NCBI RefSeq assembly: GCF_022655595.1
Contig: NZ_CP093379.1
Location: 1,422,501 to 1,486,500 of the forward strand
Direction of reading: 5' to 3'
DNA: 64,000 nt
Source of the DNA: Ignatzschineria rhizosphaerae
Lineage (GTDB): Bacteria; Pseudomonadota; Gammaproteobacteria; Cardiobacteriales; Wohlfahrtiimonadaceae
In this document: piece after piece, positions 29,593 to 38,002 of the stretch
How the letters are laid out: each line of letters begins with the position of its first letter
Position numbering within the stretch: the stretch's first letter is position 1
Program-made: the position numbers and the translations under genes
Notes under the pieces: generated by a model
Told to the model about the DNA's origin: nothing
Databases searched by the model: none
Seen by the model: only the letters and a program-made list of their open reading frames with translations

Positions 29593-29931
29593 ATGAATAA
29601 AGCATGGATATATGTTGCGCTCACCTCAATTTTTGAGCTGATATGGCTCTATGGATTTAATGTTGCAAGCGCATGGTGGCACTGGGCCATTATCGGTGTT
29701 TTCGTACTTCTTGATCTCAATTTCTTAGCCAAAGCTTGTGAAGGACTTCCTACAGGCACGGTTTACGCAATTTTTGCCGCCAGCGGAACAGTCGGCGCTG
29801 CATTAATGGATTATTTCCTCTTTAATGAGACGATTACTGCTCAAATGTTATTCTTTATGGGCATTATCCTCATTGGCGTGATTGGCTTAAATCTATTCGA
29901 TGTAAATATTAGAGACGAGGAGAATGCATAA
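29593..29931 (+). CDS. SMR-family transporter subunit 1 (YkkC-like)
   Basis: A 112-residue, four-helix small multidrug resistance protein. The essential membrane glutamate is E15 in SIFELIW. The segment GTVYAIFAASGTVGAALMDY in helix 3 is typical of the SMR fold, and the family of paired subunits (YkkCD, EbrAB, MdtIJ) fits because the next gene overlaps by one base and encodes a second SMR protein. Substrates of such heterodimers include guanidinium, polyamines and cationic drugs; the sequence does not decide which. Confidence 0.85.
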   Translation: MNKAWIYVALTSIFELIWLYGFNVASAWWHWAIIGVFVLLDLNFLAKACEGLPTGTVYAIFAASGTVGAALMDYFLFNETITAQMLFFMGIILIGVIGLNLFDVNIRDEENA

Positions 29932-30269
29932 TGGGTGCTGTTGTTATAGGTTGGGTATTTGTGGCTTTAGCGGCAAGTGCAGAATTAGTGGGTGTTTTTG
30001 GTTTAAGCCTTTATAGTCGTAACCATACCCTTATTAACCGAGTGCTCTACTACGGTGGGATCTTCCTTTCGTTTGCGCTCCTCTACTTCTCTTTTAGATA
30101 TTTACCATTGAGTATTGCTTACACGGTCTTTACCGGTGCAGGAACGGCCGGCGCGGTTCTTCTTAATATTGTTTTCTTTAAAGAATCAAAAAATATTAAG
30201 CGTTTACTAAGCTTAGCGGCAATCATTATTGGCGTTGTCGGATTACAATATGTTTCTTCAGTAAACTAA
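29931..30269 (+). CDS. SMR-family transporter subunit 2 (YkkD-like)
   Basis: The partner of the preceding gene, also 112 residues with four helices. The membrane glutamate is E18 (AASAELVGV), and helix 3 carries LSIAYTVFTGAGTAGAVLLN. The start ATG overlaps the upstream TAA (TAATG), so the subunits are co-translated, as expected for an obligate heterodimer with opposite membrane orientations. A strong terminator follows. Confidence 0.85.
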   Translation: MGAVVIGWVFVALAASAELVGVFGLSLYSRNHTLINRVLYYGGIFLSFALLYFSFRYLPLSIAYTVFTGAGTAGAVLLNIVFFKESKNIKRLLSLAAIIIGVVGLQYVSSVN

Positions 30270-30303
30270 TCTAATCTTTAATAAAGTAGATCAATAACAT
30301 TTA

Positions 30304-30334
30304 AAAAGCCGTTTCTCAATAAACGGCTTTTTTA
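30304..30334 (+). terminator. Terminator after the SMR pair
   Basis: AAAAAGCCGTTT (30304-30315) and AAACGGCTTTTT (30322-30333) form a perfect 12 bp stem with a six-base loop. Confidence 0.9.
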
Positions 30335-30417
30335 TTACTAAATCTACTAAATCTCTATAAAGTTTTAGAAAGAAGACGAAACATTCCCTCAAGCCTTGTA
30401 TCAATCTATAAAGAGAC

Positions 30418-30522
30418 GTATTAAACCGTGCTTGCACAACGCCAGATAGAACGACTCTTGCGATTCTCATAACTGATGTGCCGGCAATCTGATTCAGTAA
30501 CTTTTAAACCAATTTCACTATA
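30418..30522 (-). repeat. Dispersed MITE-like repeat, partial copy E
   Basis: Reverse orientation. Read on the minus strand it begins TATAGTGAAATTGGTTTAAA and continues through GATTGCCGGCACATCAGTTAT, but the far terminal repeat is missing. It lies between the SMR pair terminator and the 3' end of argO. Confidence 0.6.
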
Positions 30523-30608
30523 AATTCCTATAAAACCGATCAAGAAACTTGGCATCTTTATCAATATTTCCTCGCTGAAGCGAATATTGGTAAACAATCA
30601 GAAAAGTC

Positions 30609-31232
30609 TTAAGTTAAACTTTCGAAGATAAATAATCCCAATTGATAGGCAATAAATAGCATCATTAAGCCAATGAGGAAGTTTAAAATCTGCCATGTTA
30701 AAGGCTTTCTAAAAATCGGCGCTAGTTTACGCGCGCCATAAGCAAGCCCATAAAACCAGATGGCAGATGATGTCAAAACACCTAATAGAAATAGGGGTTT
30801 ATGCTCCGCTTCTAAAGTCCCGGCAATACCGCCAATAATCACTACTGTATCTAAATAAACATGAGGATTAAGTAGCGTAATCGCGAGTGCCCCAATCACA
30901 GCCGCTTTAACTGTCCCCGGCGCATCTGCTCGTCTTAGCTCCATACTCTGCGTTTGACGAATACTTAAAAATGATTGTAACGCAAACCACAGAATATAGA
31001 GCATTCCACCGCCCGCAAGTAGTAATTGAAGCACCTGATTTTGCGCAACAAAAGTACCCACCCCTAAAATCCCTAAAGACATTAAAACAAAATCACATAA
31101 AAAGCAGACCGTTGCGACAAAAAATACATGATTATTTTGCACGCCCTGCTTTAAAACATAAGCATTTTGGGCGCCGATCGCAATAATAAGTCCGGCAGAT
31201 AATAAAACTCCCTCAAAATATACTTCTAACAA
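30609..31232 (-). CDS. argO: LysE/ArgO-family amino-acid exporter
   Basis: A 207-residue inner-membrane exporter for arginine or lysine. The family opening GLIIAIGAQNAYVLKQG is at residues ~14-30 and ITLLNPHVYLDTVVIIGG at ~117-134, both diagnostic of LysE/ArgO. Six hydrophobic segments are visible. The start codon is TTG 31232 with a strong AAGGGGGAG a few bases upstream; no closer ATG or GTG is plausible. Copies of the MITE-like repeat lie on both sides of the gene, all in the same orientation. No ArgP-type regulator is adjacent. Confidence 0.88.
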   Translation of the reverse strand: MLEVYFEGVLLSAGLIIAIGAQNAYVLKQGVQNNHVFFVATVCFLCDFVLMSLGILGVGTFVAQNQVLQLLLAGGGMLYILWFALQSFLSIRQTQSMELRRADAPGTVKAAVIGALAITLLNPHVYLDTVVIIGGIAGTLEAEHKPLFLLGVLTSSAIWFYGLAYGARKLAPIFRKPLTWQILNFLIGLMMLFIAYQLGLFIFESLT

Positions 31233-31343
31233 TTTCTCCCCCTTAAATTTTATAATATCTGCAAGTGATCAAAGTAGCGCATAAGCACCAAAACATTTAT
31301 AAGAATACTACGATTTCCCATGCTTTACTGCTTTAAAAATTAT

Positions 31344-31443
31344 CTTTAAAACTGTTTTGTAGTCGATGTGATATACAACACCGGATAAAACGGCCCATAG
31401 ACTTCTTGCAACCGATACACCGGCAATCTGATTCAGTAACGTT
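31344..31443 (-). repeat. Dispersed MITE-like repeat, partial copy F
   Basis: Reverse orientation, abutting copy G. Landmarks CACCGGATAAAACGG and ACACCGGCAATCTGATTCAGTA match the repeat core; the terminal repeat next to copy G is cut off after CAGTAACGTT. Copy G may have inserted into it. Confidence 0.55.
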
Positions 31444-31604
31444 TATAGTCGATTAGGTTTAAGAAATACTATTTTAGAAGTATTTAAGGATACAGAGTGT
31501 GTATCAAATTAGCTTGCAGGCTGCCGGATAGAAGGGCTCTTGCGCTTCTCATAACTGATGCGCCGGCAATCTGGTTCAGTATTTTTTAAACCGATTTCAC
31601 TATA
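31444..31604 (-). repeat. Dispersed MITE-like repeat, full copy G
   Basis: Full length, 161 bp, reverse orientation. It runs from TATAGTCGATTAGGTTTAAG to TTAAACCGATTTCACTATA and so has both terminal inverted repeats, the same length as copy D to within one base. Upstream of argO. Confidence 0.72.
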
Positions 31605-31681
31605 AACCAAAATTACTAAAAAAATTAATCGTTTATCTTATAGGATTTATAAATATAGAATTCATAAAATAAGCCATTAAA

Positions 31682-31716
31682 AAAACCCTATAACAATAAT
31701 CTTGTTATAGGGTTTT
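31682..31716 (-). terminator. Terminator after purB
   Basis: AAAACCCTATAACAA (31682-31696) and TTGTTATAGGGTTTT (31702-31716): a perfect 15 bp stem with a five-base loop and A/T tracts on both sides. It lies 32 bases past the purB stop. Confidence 0.88.
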
Positions 31717-31747
31717 AAGCAATAAAGCGGTAATGATTAGAAAAGAA

Positions 31748-33118
31748 TTAGATCTCTTTTGCTAACTTTTCAGCAAAGCCAACATAAGTTGCCGGTGTTA
31801 ATGCTTTTAACTGTGCTTTTACTGCCTCATCAAGCTCAAGCGTATCGATAAATTGACGCATCTCATCGATATTAATACGTTTACCACGCGTGAAGTCTTT
31901 TAACTTTTCGTATGGGTTTGCAATACCATCACGGCGCATCACCATTTGTACAGCCTCCCCTAATACTTCAACGTTAGCATCAAGATCTTTTAATAGTGTT
32001 TCACTACTCACTTCAAGCTTGCCATGACCTTTAAGAAGGCTACTAAAACCAATTAATGTATACCCAAAAGCAGAGCCAACACTACGAAGTACCGTTGAAT
32101 CGCTTAGATCACGCTGCATTCTTGAAATTGGTAATTTTTCTGCAAAGTGGATAAAGAGCGCATTAGCAATCCCGAAGTTTCCTTCTGCATTTTCAAAGTC
32201 AATCGGGTTAACTTTATGCGGCATTGTAGAGGAACCGACTTCACCGGCAATCGTGCGTTGCTTAAAGAAGTTATGGCTAATATAGTTCCAGATATCACGT
32301 GACCAATCAATAAAGATAGTATTTACACGCGTCATGGTATGTGAAAACTCTGCGATATAATCATGACACTCAATTTGCGTTGAGTATGGCGTGAATGTTA
32401 AGCCTAAATCATTTTCAATAAAGTCTTTTGCAAATGATGGCCAATCAAAATCAGGATAAACCACTAAATGGGCATTATAGTTACCGACTGCGCCATTAAT
32501 TTTTCCTAAATATTCTGTATTTTGAAGTTGTTTTACTTGGCGCTCTAAACGGAAAATCACGTTTGCGATCTCTTTACCAAGCGTTGTCGGCGTTGCAGGT
32601 TGCCCATGAGTTCTTGAGAGCATTGGCGTTGCCGCAAATTCAGACGCCATCTCACGCATTGAAGCGATAACATCTGTTAATTGTGGTAACACGACATCAT
32701 TAATTGTGCTTTTAAACATTAAACCATAAGAGAGGTTATTAATATCTTCAGACGTACAAGTAAAGTGCGTAAACTCTGAAGATGCTGATAATTCAGGGTG
32801 ATCTTTAACTTGGTTTTTAATCCAATACTCAACGGCCTTCACATCATGGTTTGTAGATTTTTCAATCTCTTTTACCGCCATAGCATCTTCTGCTGAGAAG
32901 TTCTCATAAAGAGAGATTAAGAAGGCTTTTGCTTCTTCACCAAATGAAGGAATTTCTTTGAAATGTGGCTCTGATGCCAATTTAATTAGCCATTTCACCT
33001 CTACCATTACACGATATTTGATAAGCCCAAATTCGCTCACTTCAGTGGTTAAAGATTTTACACGGCTAGCATAACGGCCATCTAAAGGAGAAATGGATAA
33101 TACGGAATGAACGCTCAT
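31748..33118 (-). CDS. purB: Adenylosuccinate lyase
   Basis: Purine-synthesis enzyme that cleaves SAICAR and adenylosuccinate to release fumarate. The length of 456 residues fits the proteobacterial type. The lyase signature SSTMPHKVNPIDFENAEGN carries the flexible catalytic loop with its serine; the histidine-bearing SRTHGQPATPT and TCTSEDINNLSYG segments complete the active site. ATG 33118. It follows the DUF423 gene by 13 bases, so the two probably share a transcript. Confidence 0.95.
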   Translation of the reverse strand: MSVHSVLSISPLDGRYASRVKSLTTEVSEFGLIKYRVMVEVKWLIKLASEPHFKEIPSFGEEAKAFLISLYENFSAEDAMAVKEIEKSTNHDVKAVEYWIKNQVKDHPELSASSEFTHFTCTSEDINNLSYGLMFKSTINDVVLPQLTDVIASMREMASEFAATPMLSRTHGQPATPTTLGKEIANVIFRLERQVKQLQNTEYLGKINGAVGNYNAHLVVYPDFDWPSFAKDFIENDLGLTFTPYSTQIECHDYIAEFSHTMTRVNTIFIDWSRDIWNYISHNFFKQRTIAGEVGSSTMPHKVNPIDFENAEGNFGIANALFIHFAEKLPISRMQRDLSDSTVLRSVGSAFGYTLIGFSSLLKGHGKLEVSSETLLKDLDANVEVLGEAVQMVMRRDGIANPYEKLKDFTRGKRINIDEMRQFIDTLELDEAVKAQLKALTPATYVGFAEKLAKEI

Positions 33119-33131
33119 AAAATTTCCTTTA

Positions 33132-33548
33132 CTAAATACGAATACGAGTTGAAAGCATTGCAGCGCTAATTAGCAACAACCAACCCACAACAAAAAAGAG
33201 ACCGCCAAGAGGCGTAATTAAACCTAGATTTTTAATTGTCAAAAGTGCAATTAAATAGAGGCTGCCTGAGAAAAGAATCGTCCCAATTAAAAATGCAAAA
33301 CCTGCATATTTTAGGAGTTTTTTTGAATTTAAGATGAGAAGCAAAATACCAATGACAATCATCGCAACGGAATGAAACATTTGATATTGTACGCCAGTTC
33401 CCCATATAGCAGCGCCGCGCTCTGTTAAATGAGCACTGAGCGCATGTGCGCCAAAAGCCCCAATAACTACAGATAATCCCGCTAAAATTGCGCCTACTAC
33501 AATAAAAAATCGACTAAGCCCCAGACTACTTTCAACATTTTGTGTCAT
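33132..33548 (-). CDS. DUF423 (YgdD-type) inner-membrane protein
   Basis: A 138-residue membrane protein with four hydrophobic helices. The GAFGAHALSAHL motif in the first half, and the final GGLFFVVGWLLLISAA block, are hallmarks of DUF423/YgdD. The function of the family is unknown. It sits 13 bases upstream of purB in a probable operon; its ATG at 33548 is preceded by GAGGATAAAT. Confidence 0.88.
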   Translation of the reverse strand: MTQNVESSLGLSRFFIVVGAILAGLSVVIGAFGAHALSAHLTERGAAIWGTGVQYQMFHSVAMIVIGILLLILNSKKLLKYAGFAFLIGTILFSGSLYLIALLTIKNLGLITPLGGLFFVVGWLLLISAAMLSTRIRI

Positions 33549-33699
33549 ATTTATCCTCGTTTTTTACGAATATACAATGTTACAAAGCAGGAAGTGTTCT
33601 AAAGCCGATAGAGAGATATTACAAATCGTTTCTAAACGCTTCCCTGTTTAATAAGGTGTTCGTTTAGAACCGATCCACCTTATTATCATTAAATAGGTG

Positions 33700-34062
33700 T
33701 TATTTCCAAGCTCTTGCTAAAAGATGATCAATGGGAGCAACATCTGGTCTAGCAATGACTGCATGATCATCATAAACCACAACAGGTCTTTCAATAACAA
33801 TCGGATTTTCTATAACAAAGGCGATTTTTTCATCATCAGACCAAGTGAACCACTCTAGCGCAATAGCTTTAAATGCCTCTTCTTTAACTCTAACTAAACC
33901 ATCAATACCAATTCCTAGTTTACCGAGCAATGTTTTAATCATTTCAGGCGTTAAAGGCGCTTCTAAATAATTAATAATGTCATAAGCAATCTGTTTTTCA
34001 TCTAAATATGCCTTTGCTGCACGTGCTTTTGAACAATTACCATTGTAATAAATTTGCCACAT
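33700..34062 (-). CDS. ArsC/Spx-family thioredoxin-fold protein
   Basis: A 120-residue protein of the arsenate-reductase (glutaredoxin-coupled) family. The catalytic-cysteine loop is YNGNCSKARAAKAYLDE with C10. The C-terminal NPIVIERPVVVYDDHAVIARP holds the arginines and the cis-proline that shape the anion site in ArsC. No arsR or arsB is adjacent, so it may be a YfgD/YffB-type relative with a redox role rather than a true arsenate reductase. ATG 34062. Confidence 0.8.
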   Translation of the reverse strand: MWQIYYNGNCSKARAAKAYLDEKQIAYDIINYLEAPLTPEMIKTLLGKLGIGIDGLVRVKEEAFKAIALEWFTWSDDEKIAFVIENPIVIERPVVVYDDHAVIARPDVAPIDHLLARAWK

Positions 34063-34388
34063 AATGCTTTCCTTAAACGTTTCCTGTAAGGTTATTCATA
34101 TCACTTTGATGATCTCATCTCATAGATTCTGGCATTAATAAGAAAGGCCATTGAATATAAAGAAAAAATTACCCGCTCAAAGTTTTACGCAATTAAATTT
34201 GCGTATAGCGTACCATTTTTAAGTGCTTTTGGGTACTTAGAAAAACCGCTTTCTCTTAAAAAGTCGGTGCCCCAAATAGTTCCCCCTTATCATGAGAGAT
34301 GATTTTAAAATTATTGAAAAAAAAGAGATTAATGCTCAATAAACATCACTATCGTGGCAAGAATATCATTTTAAAAAGTATGCAAAAT

Positions 34389-34568
34389 CTAGCTCCCACT
34401 CATAGGTTCTAACTGATAAGTTCCATCATTTAAAGTAACGTTGATAGCGGTATTAAGGGGATTATCTCACCAAAAAGTCACGCTTAAATCAGAAAAAGAA
34501 TCAGAATCTGAATCACACGCACTTAAAATAAGGGCTCTTATCAAAAATAGATATTTAAATGGCTTCAT
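34389..34568 (-). pseudogene. Small lipoprotein gene with an in-frame TGA
   Basis: Starts at ATG 34568 with a good AAGGGTG ribosome site. It reads MKPFKYLFLIRALILSACDS, a lipoprotein signal with lipobox LSAC (lipidated Cys19), then an acidic serine-rich spacer and LSVTFW. An in-frame TGA follows at codon 34. The same frame goes on for 25 codons (DNPLNTAINVTLNDGTYQLE and so on) to TAG. It is either a nonsense-mutated lipoprotein gene or a 33-residue lipopeptide. The rest of the 34063-34725 gap shows nothing. Confidence 0.5.
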
Positions 34569-34725
34569 ATCACCCTTATTAATTTGTCATTAAAATAAAA
34601 GGAAGGCTTAAAGCGTAAAGTCTATGTTGTTATGAACACTATAATGTTTTGATATTAATATCGAATTTATCAAAAAAGATTCTGCAATAAGAGATTCCGA
34701 TATTTAGCCAATCACTTAAAAAGAG

Positions 34726-35403
34726 CTATAACGACTCATCGATTTCCGGCATGACATTATAGAGCCAAGCATGACCTTGCGTGATCTCGACCAATACCTC
34801 ATCACCCAGTGCGCGATTAGAATAAGTTAAGCCTCGCCCTAAGGGGAGCGTAAAATTATCTAAGGGCCACTTGACCTTTTGCAAGGTTAAACCTGAGAGC
34901 TTTGTTAATGCAATTACACTAACAAGTCCCCCTTTTTGCGTTGGAATTGTATATTCTTGATTCTCTTGTAAATAAGTTAAAGTCTGCTCACCATTACTAT
35001 GGGTAAAGGCGATATTGGGGTATTGAAAAGGCAGGAAAAGAAGCGCCGTTTGGTGATCTAAACGCCCACCAATACCGCCTAAAAGCAAAATCTCTTGAAC
35101 CCCTTTTTCAAGCGCAATCCCAATAGCAAGCTCCGTATCGATCTCATCTTTATCTTCTGGATAAGGGATTTTTTCGCCATAACATGCCAAATCCACTTCT
35201 AAATGCCGGCTAGAATCAAAATCCCCTACCCAAAGATCTGCCCCTTGAGCAAAAAAAGAGGCTTTTTCAATCCCTTTATCAACAGCAATAATTAAGCTAT
35301 CTTCGAGCCATTGAGCATATTGCATGCGGACTAAATCAAAATTAACAGCTCCCGGCAGTAGTAATACCGCGCGCTTAAATTGCTCTGTTTGATTTAATGC
35401 CAT
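34726..35403 (-). CDS. Thiamine pyrophosphokinase
   Basis: A 225-residue enzyme that transfers pyrophosphate from ATP to thiamine, giving thiamine pyrophosphate. The early segment IIAVDKGIEKASFFAQGADLWVGDFDS and the acidic PEDKDEIDTELAIGIALEKG loop bind Mg-ATP in this family. LLLGGIGGRLDHQTALL is the family signature, with the conserved GGRxDH. Bacterial gene names vary (thiN, tnr3-type), so I leave the symbol blank. It lies 56 bases downstream of the GNAT-GT9 gene on the same strand. Confidence 0.88.
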   Translation of the reverse strand: MALNQTEQFKRAVLLLPGAVNFDLVRMQYAQWLEDSLIIAVDKGIEKASFFAQGADLWVGDFDSSRHLEVDLACYGEKIPYPEDKDEIDTELAIGIALEKGVQEILLLGGIGGRLDHQTALLFLPFQYPNIAFTHSNGEQTLTYLQENQEYTIPTQKGGLVSVIALTKLSGLTLQKVKWPLDNFTLPLGRGLTYSNRALGDEVLVEITQGHAWLYNVMPEIDESL

Positions 35404-35459
35404 GCTCGCTCTCTTTTTTAACGATGATTATAATCTTCCTGATACTATCGTAACAGCGG

Positions 35460-37031
35460 TTACCCCTTTTTCGGGTTTTCTGGTAGATTTTCTATCACTC
35501 TTGATGCCGGAATATCCGCAATAACGTCTGCTCTTTTGGGCGTAAAAATAAGGGTCGTTAATTCACTATTTAATGGCACCCACTCAAGTGTTTTAATTCG
35601 CATTAACGCAATAACCGGCACATGGACGGCATTTGCAAGATGCATCACAGCTGTTTCTACAGATATGATTAAATCACTCTCTTTAAGCATTGCCGGCAAT
35701 TCAAAGAAATTATCAAGCGCACTAAATGGCTTGGTATTTTTAAGCTGATGCGTTTTAATTAAATTTTCAATCTCAGGGAAGATCTCTGGAATTCCATTAA
35801 TAATAAAGAACGTATCTTGCCATTTTGGGAGCGCTTGCATTAACTCAATAAGTTCACGTACCTGATCGAGCTTCCATGAACGGCGAGGATTTTTCGCAAT
35901 ATGATTAATAAAAACAATCGGCTGATCTGCTTTAACGCCAAAGCTTTCTAATTGTGCTTTAGCATGAACTTGCCATTTTTCGGGGATATTTACAAAAGGA
36001 TACTGATCCTCCTTAAACATCTGAACGCCCCCTATTTGGGCAAACCAATAACTATAATCATCACTAATATGACGCGCTTTACCTTGATACGGCTTCACGA
36101 CTTCAATCAGCGCATCGAGATTTTTAAGATCTCTTTTTTGCGCTAATTGATACCACTTATAACGAATATCCATCCCTGCGGCAAAACCTTTATCGCCGGC
36201 AATCTCTCTTGCTAGTCCTGCTCCATTTAAAGATGCTAAAGTCTCAATTGAAACGACAATAGGGTAGTTCTCGAGCTTTGCTTCTTGAATACTCGCCGCT
36301 CTTAATGCAGGTGAATAGTTTTCCCGGTAAACCTTATTAAAAAAGTCACAGGTTTCAGCCCAATCATAGAGGGAATATTTTTTTAAAAATGGCCATTTTT
36401 TCGCATCACTGGTGCATCTTACCTCTTCAATAAAGAGATCCATCTTTAAATGGGGATACGCTTCTTTAAAGGCTTTAAAACAATTTTGTAAATAAGTAAA
36501 ATCGCCAATCGCAAGATGAGCGATAAAGAGGATTTTTTTAGATCGATCTAATAATTCTGCGGGGATTTTTCCTAACACAAGTGATCGCTTCATCAAAATA
36601 TGTGGCTCACCCTCTTCTAAAAAGGTCTCCCCCACACATTTAAAATCAAATGCCTCATAAAGGCCTTTTGCCGCAATTTGCGCATGTAAAATCACGGTAT
36701 CGCTCTTTGCTAAAACCCCACATTTCTTTAAGGCTTCTTTTAGCAGTAATTTACCGAGTTTTTGCCCCCGATAATCTTTTAAAACTGCGACTCGCCCAAT
36801 CTGATATTCTCCGGCTTCGTTGAGAAAAAAACGTAATGTTCCAATTGCCTTCGAAGATTCTTGCCTCTCGCTCTTTTCATCATAAAGAACAAGCTGCCAA
36901 GCGGTTTGATCCATCTCATCGTAATCGATCTCTGCCGGAAAGCCCTGCTCTTTGGTAAAGACTTCCTCACGAACCCATAATGCATCTTTGAAAACTGGAG
37001 ATTTATCCCCTTGAACCCAGGTAATTTTCAT
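35460..37031 (-). CDS. Fusion of GNAT acetyltransferase and GT9 (heptosyltransferase-like) domains
   Basis: A 523-residue two-domain protein. I start at ATG 37031, eight bases after AAAGGG; a 13-codon upstream extension lacks a ribosome site. Residues 1-150 are a GNAT domain of the ElaA/YjcF kind, with QIGRVAVLKDYRGQKLGKLL at 77-96. From residue ~166 (KKILFIAHLAIGDF) to the end the protein resembles GT9 lipopolysaccharide heptosyltransferases: KNPRRSWKLDQVRELIELM and ETAVMHLANAVHVPVIALM are the acceptor/nucleotide-sugar segments. The fusion suggests surface-glycan synthesis coupled to acetylation, or two separate jobs. The GT9 part lacks a membrane segment, as expected for a peripheral enzyme. 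Confidence 0.8.
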   Translation of the reverse strand: MKITWVQGDKSPVFKDALWVREEVFTKEQGFPAEIDYDEMDQTAWQLVLYDEKSERQESSKAIGTLRFFLNEAGEYQIGRVAVLKDYRGQKLGKLLLKEALKKCGVLAKSDTVILHAQIAAKGLYEAFDFKCVGETFLEEGEPHILMKRSLVLGKIPAELLDRSKKILFIAHLAIGDFTYLQNCFKAFKEAYPHLKMDLFIEEVRCTSDAKKWPFLKKYSLYDWAETCDFFNKVYRENYSPALRAASIQEAKLENYPIVVSIETLASLNGAGLAREIAGDKGFAAGMDIRYKWYQLAQKRDLKNLDALIEVVKPYQGKARHISDDYSYWFAQIGGVQMFKEDQYPFVNIPEKWQVHAKAQLESFGVKADQPIVFINHIAKNPRRSWKLDQVRELIELMQALPKWQDTFFIINGIPEIFPEIENLIKTHQLKNTKPFSALDNFFELPAMLKESDLIISVETAVMHLANAVHVPVIALMRIKTLEWVPLNSELTTLIFTPKRADVIADIPASRVIENLPENPKKG

Positions 37032-37246
37032 CTTGATAACCCTTTCACAATAACCGTTTAATGCTACCAAAAATGCGCACTTTTTGCAGTTAAAATACGA
37101 AGCACGCCGAAAATCTGTATAATTAAGTCCATGAGAAAACTTCTCACATTCATTTGAATTTTGTTACCAAAATTACGTCTGTCATCCATACAGCATAATT
37201 TTGCGATTATTTTAATAAACATAGACTGTTATAAGAGGCTAAGAAT

Positions 37247-37792
37247 ATGAGTTTTGCCAAAGTTCCAGCTGCTAATGATTTAGCGAAAATTACAGAAGAC
37301 TTTAACTGCGTGATTGAGATTCCAGCGGAATCTGATCCTGTAAAATATGAAGTAGATCACGATACAGATCTCATCTGGGTTGACCGCTTTGTAGGAACGA
37401 ATATGCGTTACCCTGCAAACTATGGCTTTATCCCCAATACCCTTTGTGATGATGGCGACCCACTTGATGTATTAGTTGTGACACCATTTCCATTGATCCA
37501 TGGTTCTGTCGTTCGTTGCCGCCCGCTTGGGGTTCTTAATATGACTGACGAATCAGGTGGCGATGCGAAATTGATCGCTGTACCGGTTAGCAAGCTCTGC
37601 CCAATGTACGATGACATCAAAGATCTCAATGATCTTCCAAAATTACTTGTTGACCAAATTGAGTTCTTCTTCCAAAACTATAAAGGTTTAGAGAAAGGAA
37701 AATGGGTAAAACTTGATGGTTATGGCGATAAAGCAGCAGCTGAGCAAGAGATCATTAATTCTCTTGAACTCTTTAACCGTAAGCATATTTAA
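37247..37792 (+). CDS. ppa: Inorganic pyrophosphatase (family I)
   Basis: A 181-residue soluble Mg-dependent enzyme that hydrolyses pyrophosphate and so drives biosynthesis. The signature DGDPLD (residues 69-74) carries the metal ligands; [12 protein letters not shown] and IKDLNDLP are further conserved blocks. Normal length for the proteobacterial hexameric type. ATG 37247 follows AGAGGCTAAGAAT. It is divergent from the GNAT-GT9 gene and has its own terminator. Confidence 0.95.
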   Translation: MSFAKVPAANDLAKITEDFNCVIEIPAESDPVKYEVDHDTDLIWVDRFVGTNMRYPANYGFIPNTLCDDGDPLDVLVVTPFPLIHGSVVRCRPLGVLNMTDESGGDAKLIAVPVSKLCPMYDDIKDLNDLPKLLVDQIEFFFQNYKGLEKGKWVKLDGYGDKAAAEQEIINSLELFNRKHI

Positions 37793-37869
37793 TATCGAAC
37801 TTATATCGTTTAAAGAGATGACTAACCGATATTAGCAATATTTATCCATTAAATAATCAGAAAAACCAT

Positions 37870-37901
37870 AAAAAGGAGGCTTTATAAAAAGCCTCCTTTT
37901 T
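37870..37901 (+). terminator. Terminator after ppa
   Basis: AAAAAGGAGGC and GCCTCCTTTTT form a perfect 11 bp stem. The arms are A- and T-rich on the outside, so the hairpin could stop the fimbrial operon on the minus strand as well. Confidence 0.88.
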
Positions 37902-38002
37902 GTATACCTAGTGGGTATTATCAATTCTTTTTCTAATGAATACTTCAATATTCAATAAAAGAACAAAACAAAATTTATTATTCTAGAGCTTTAATTCTAA
38001 TA

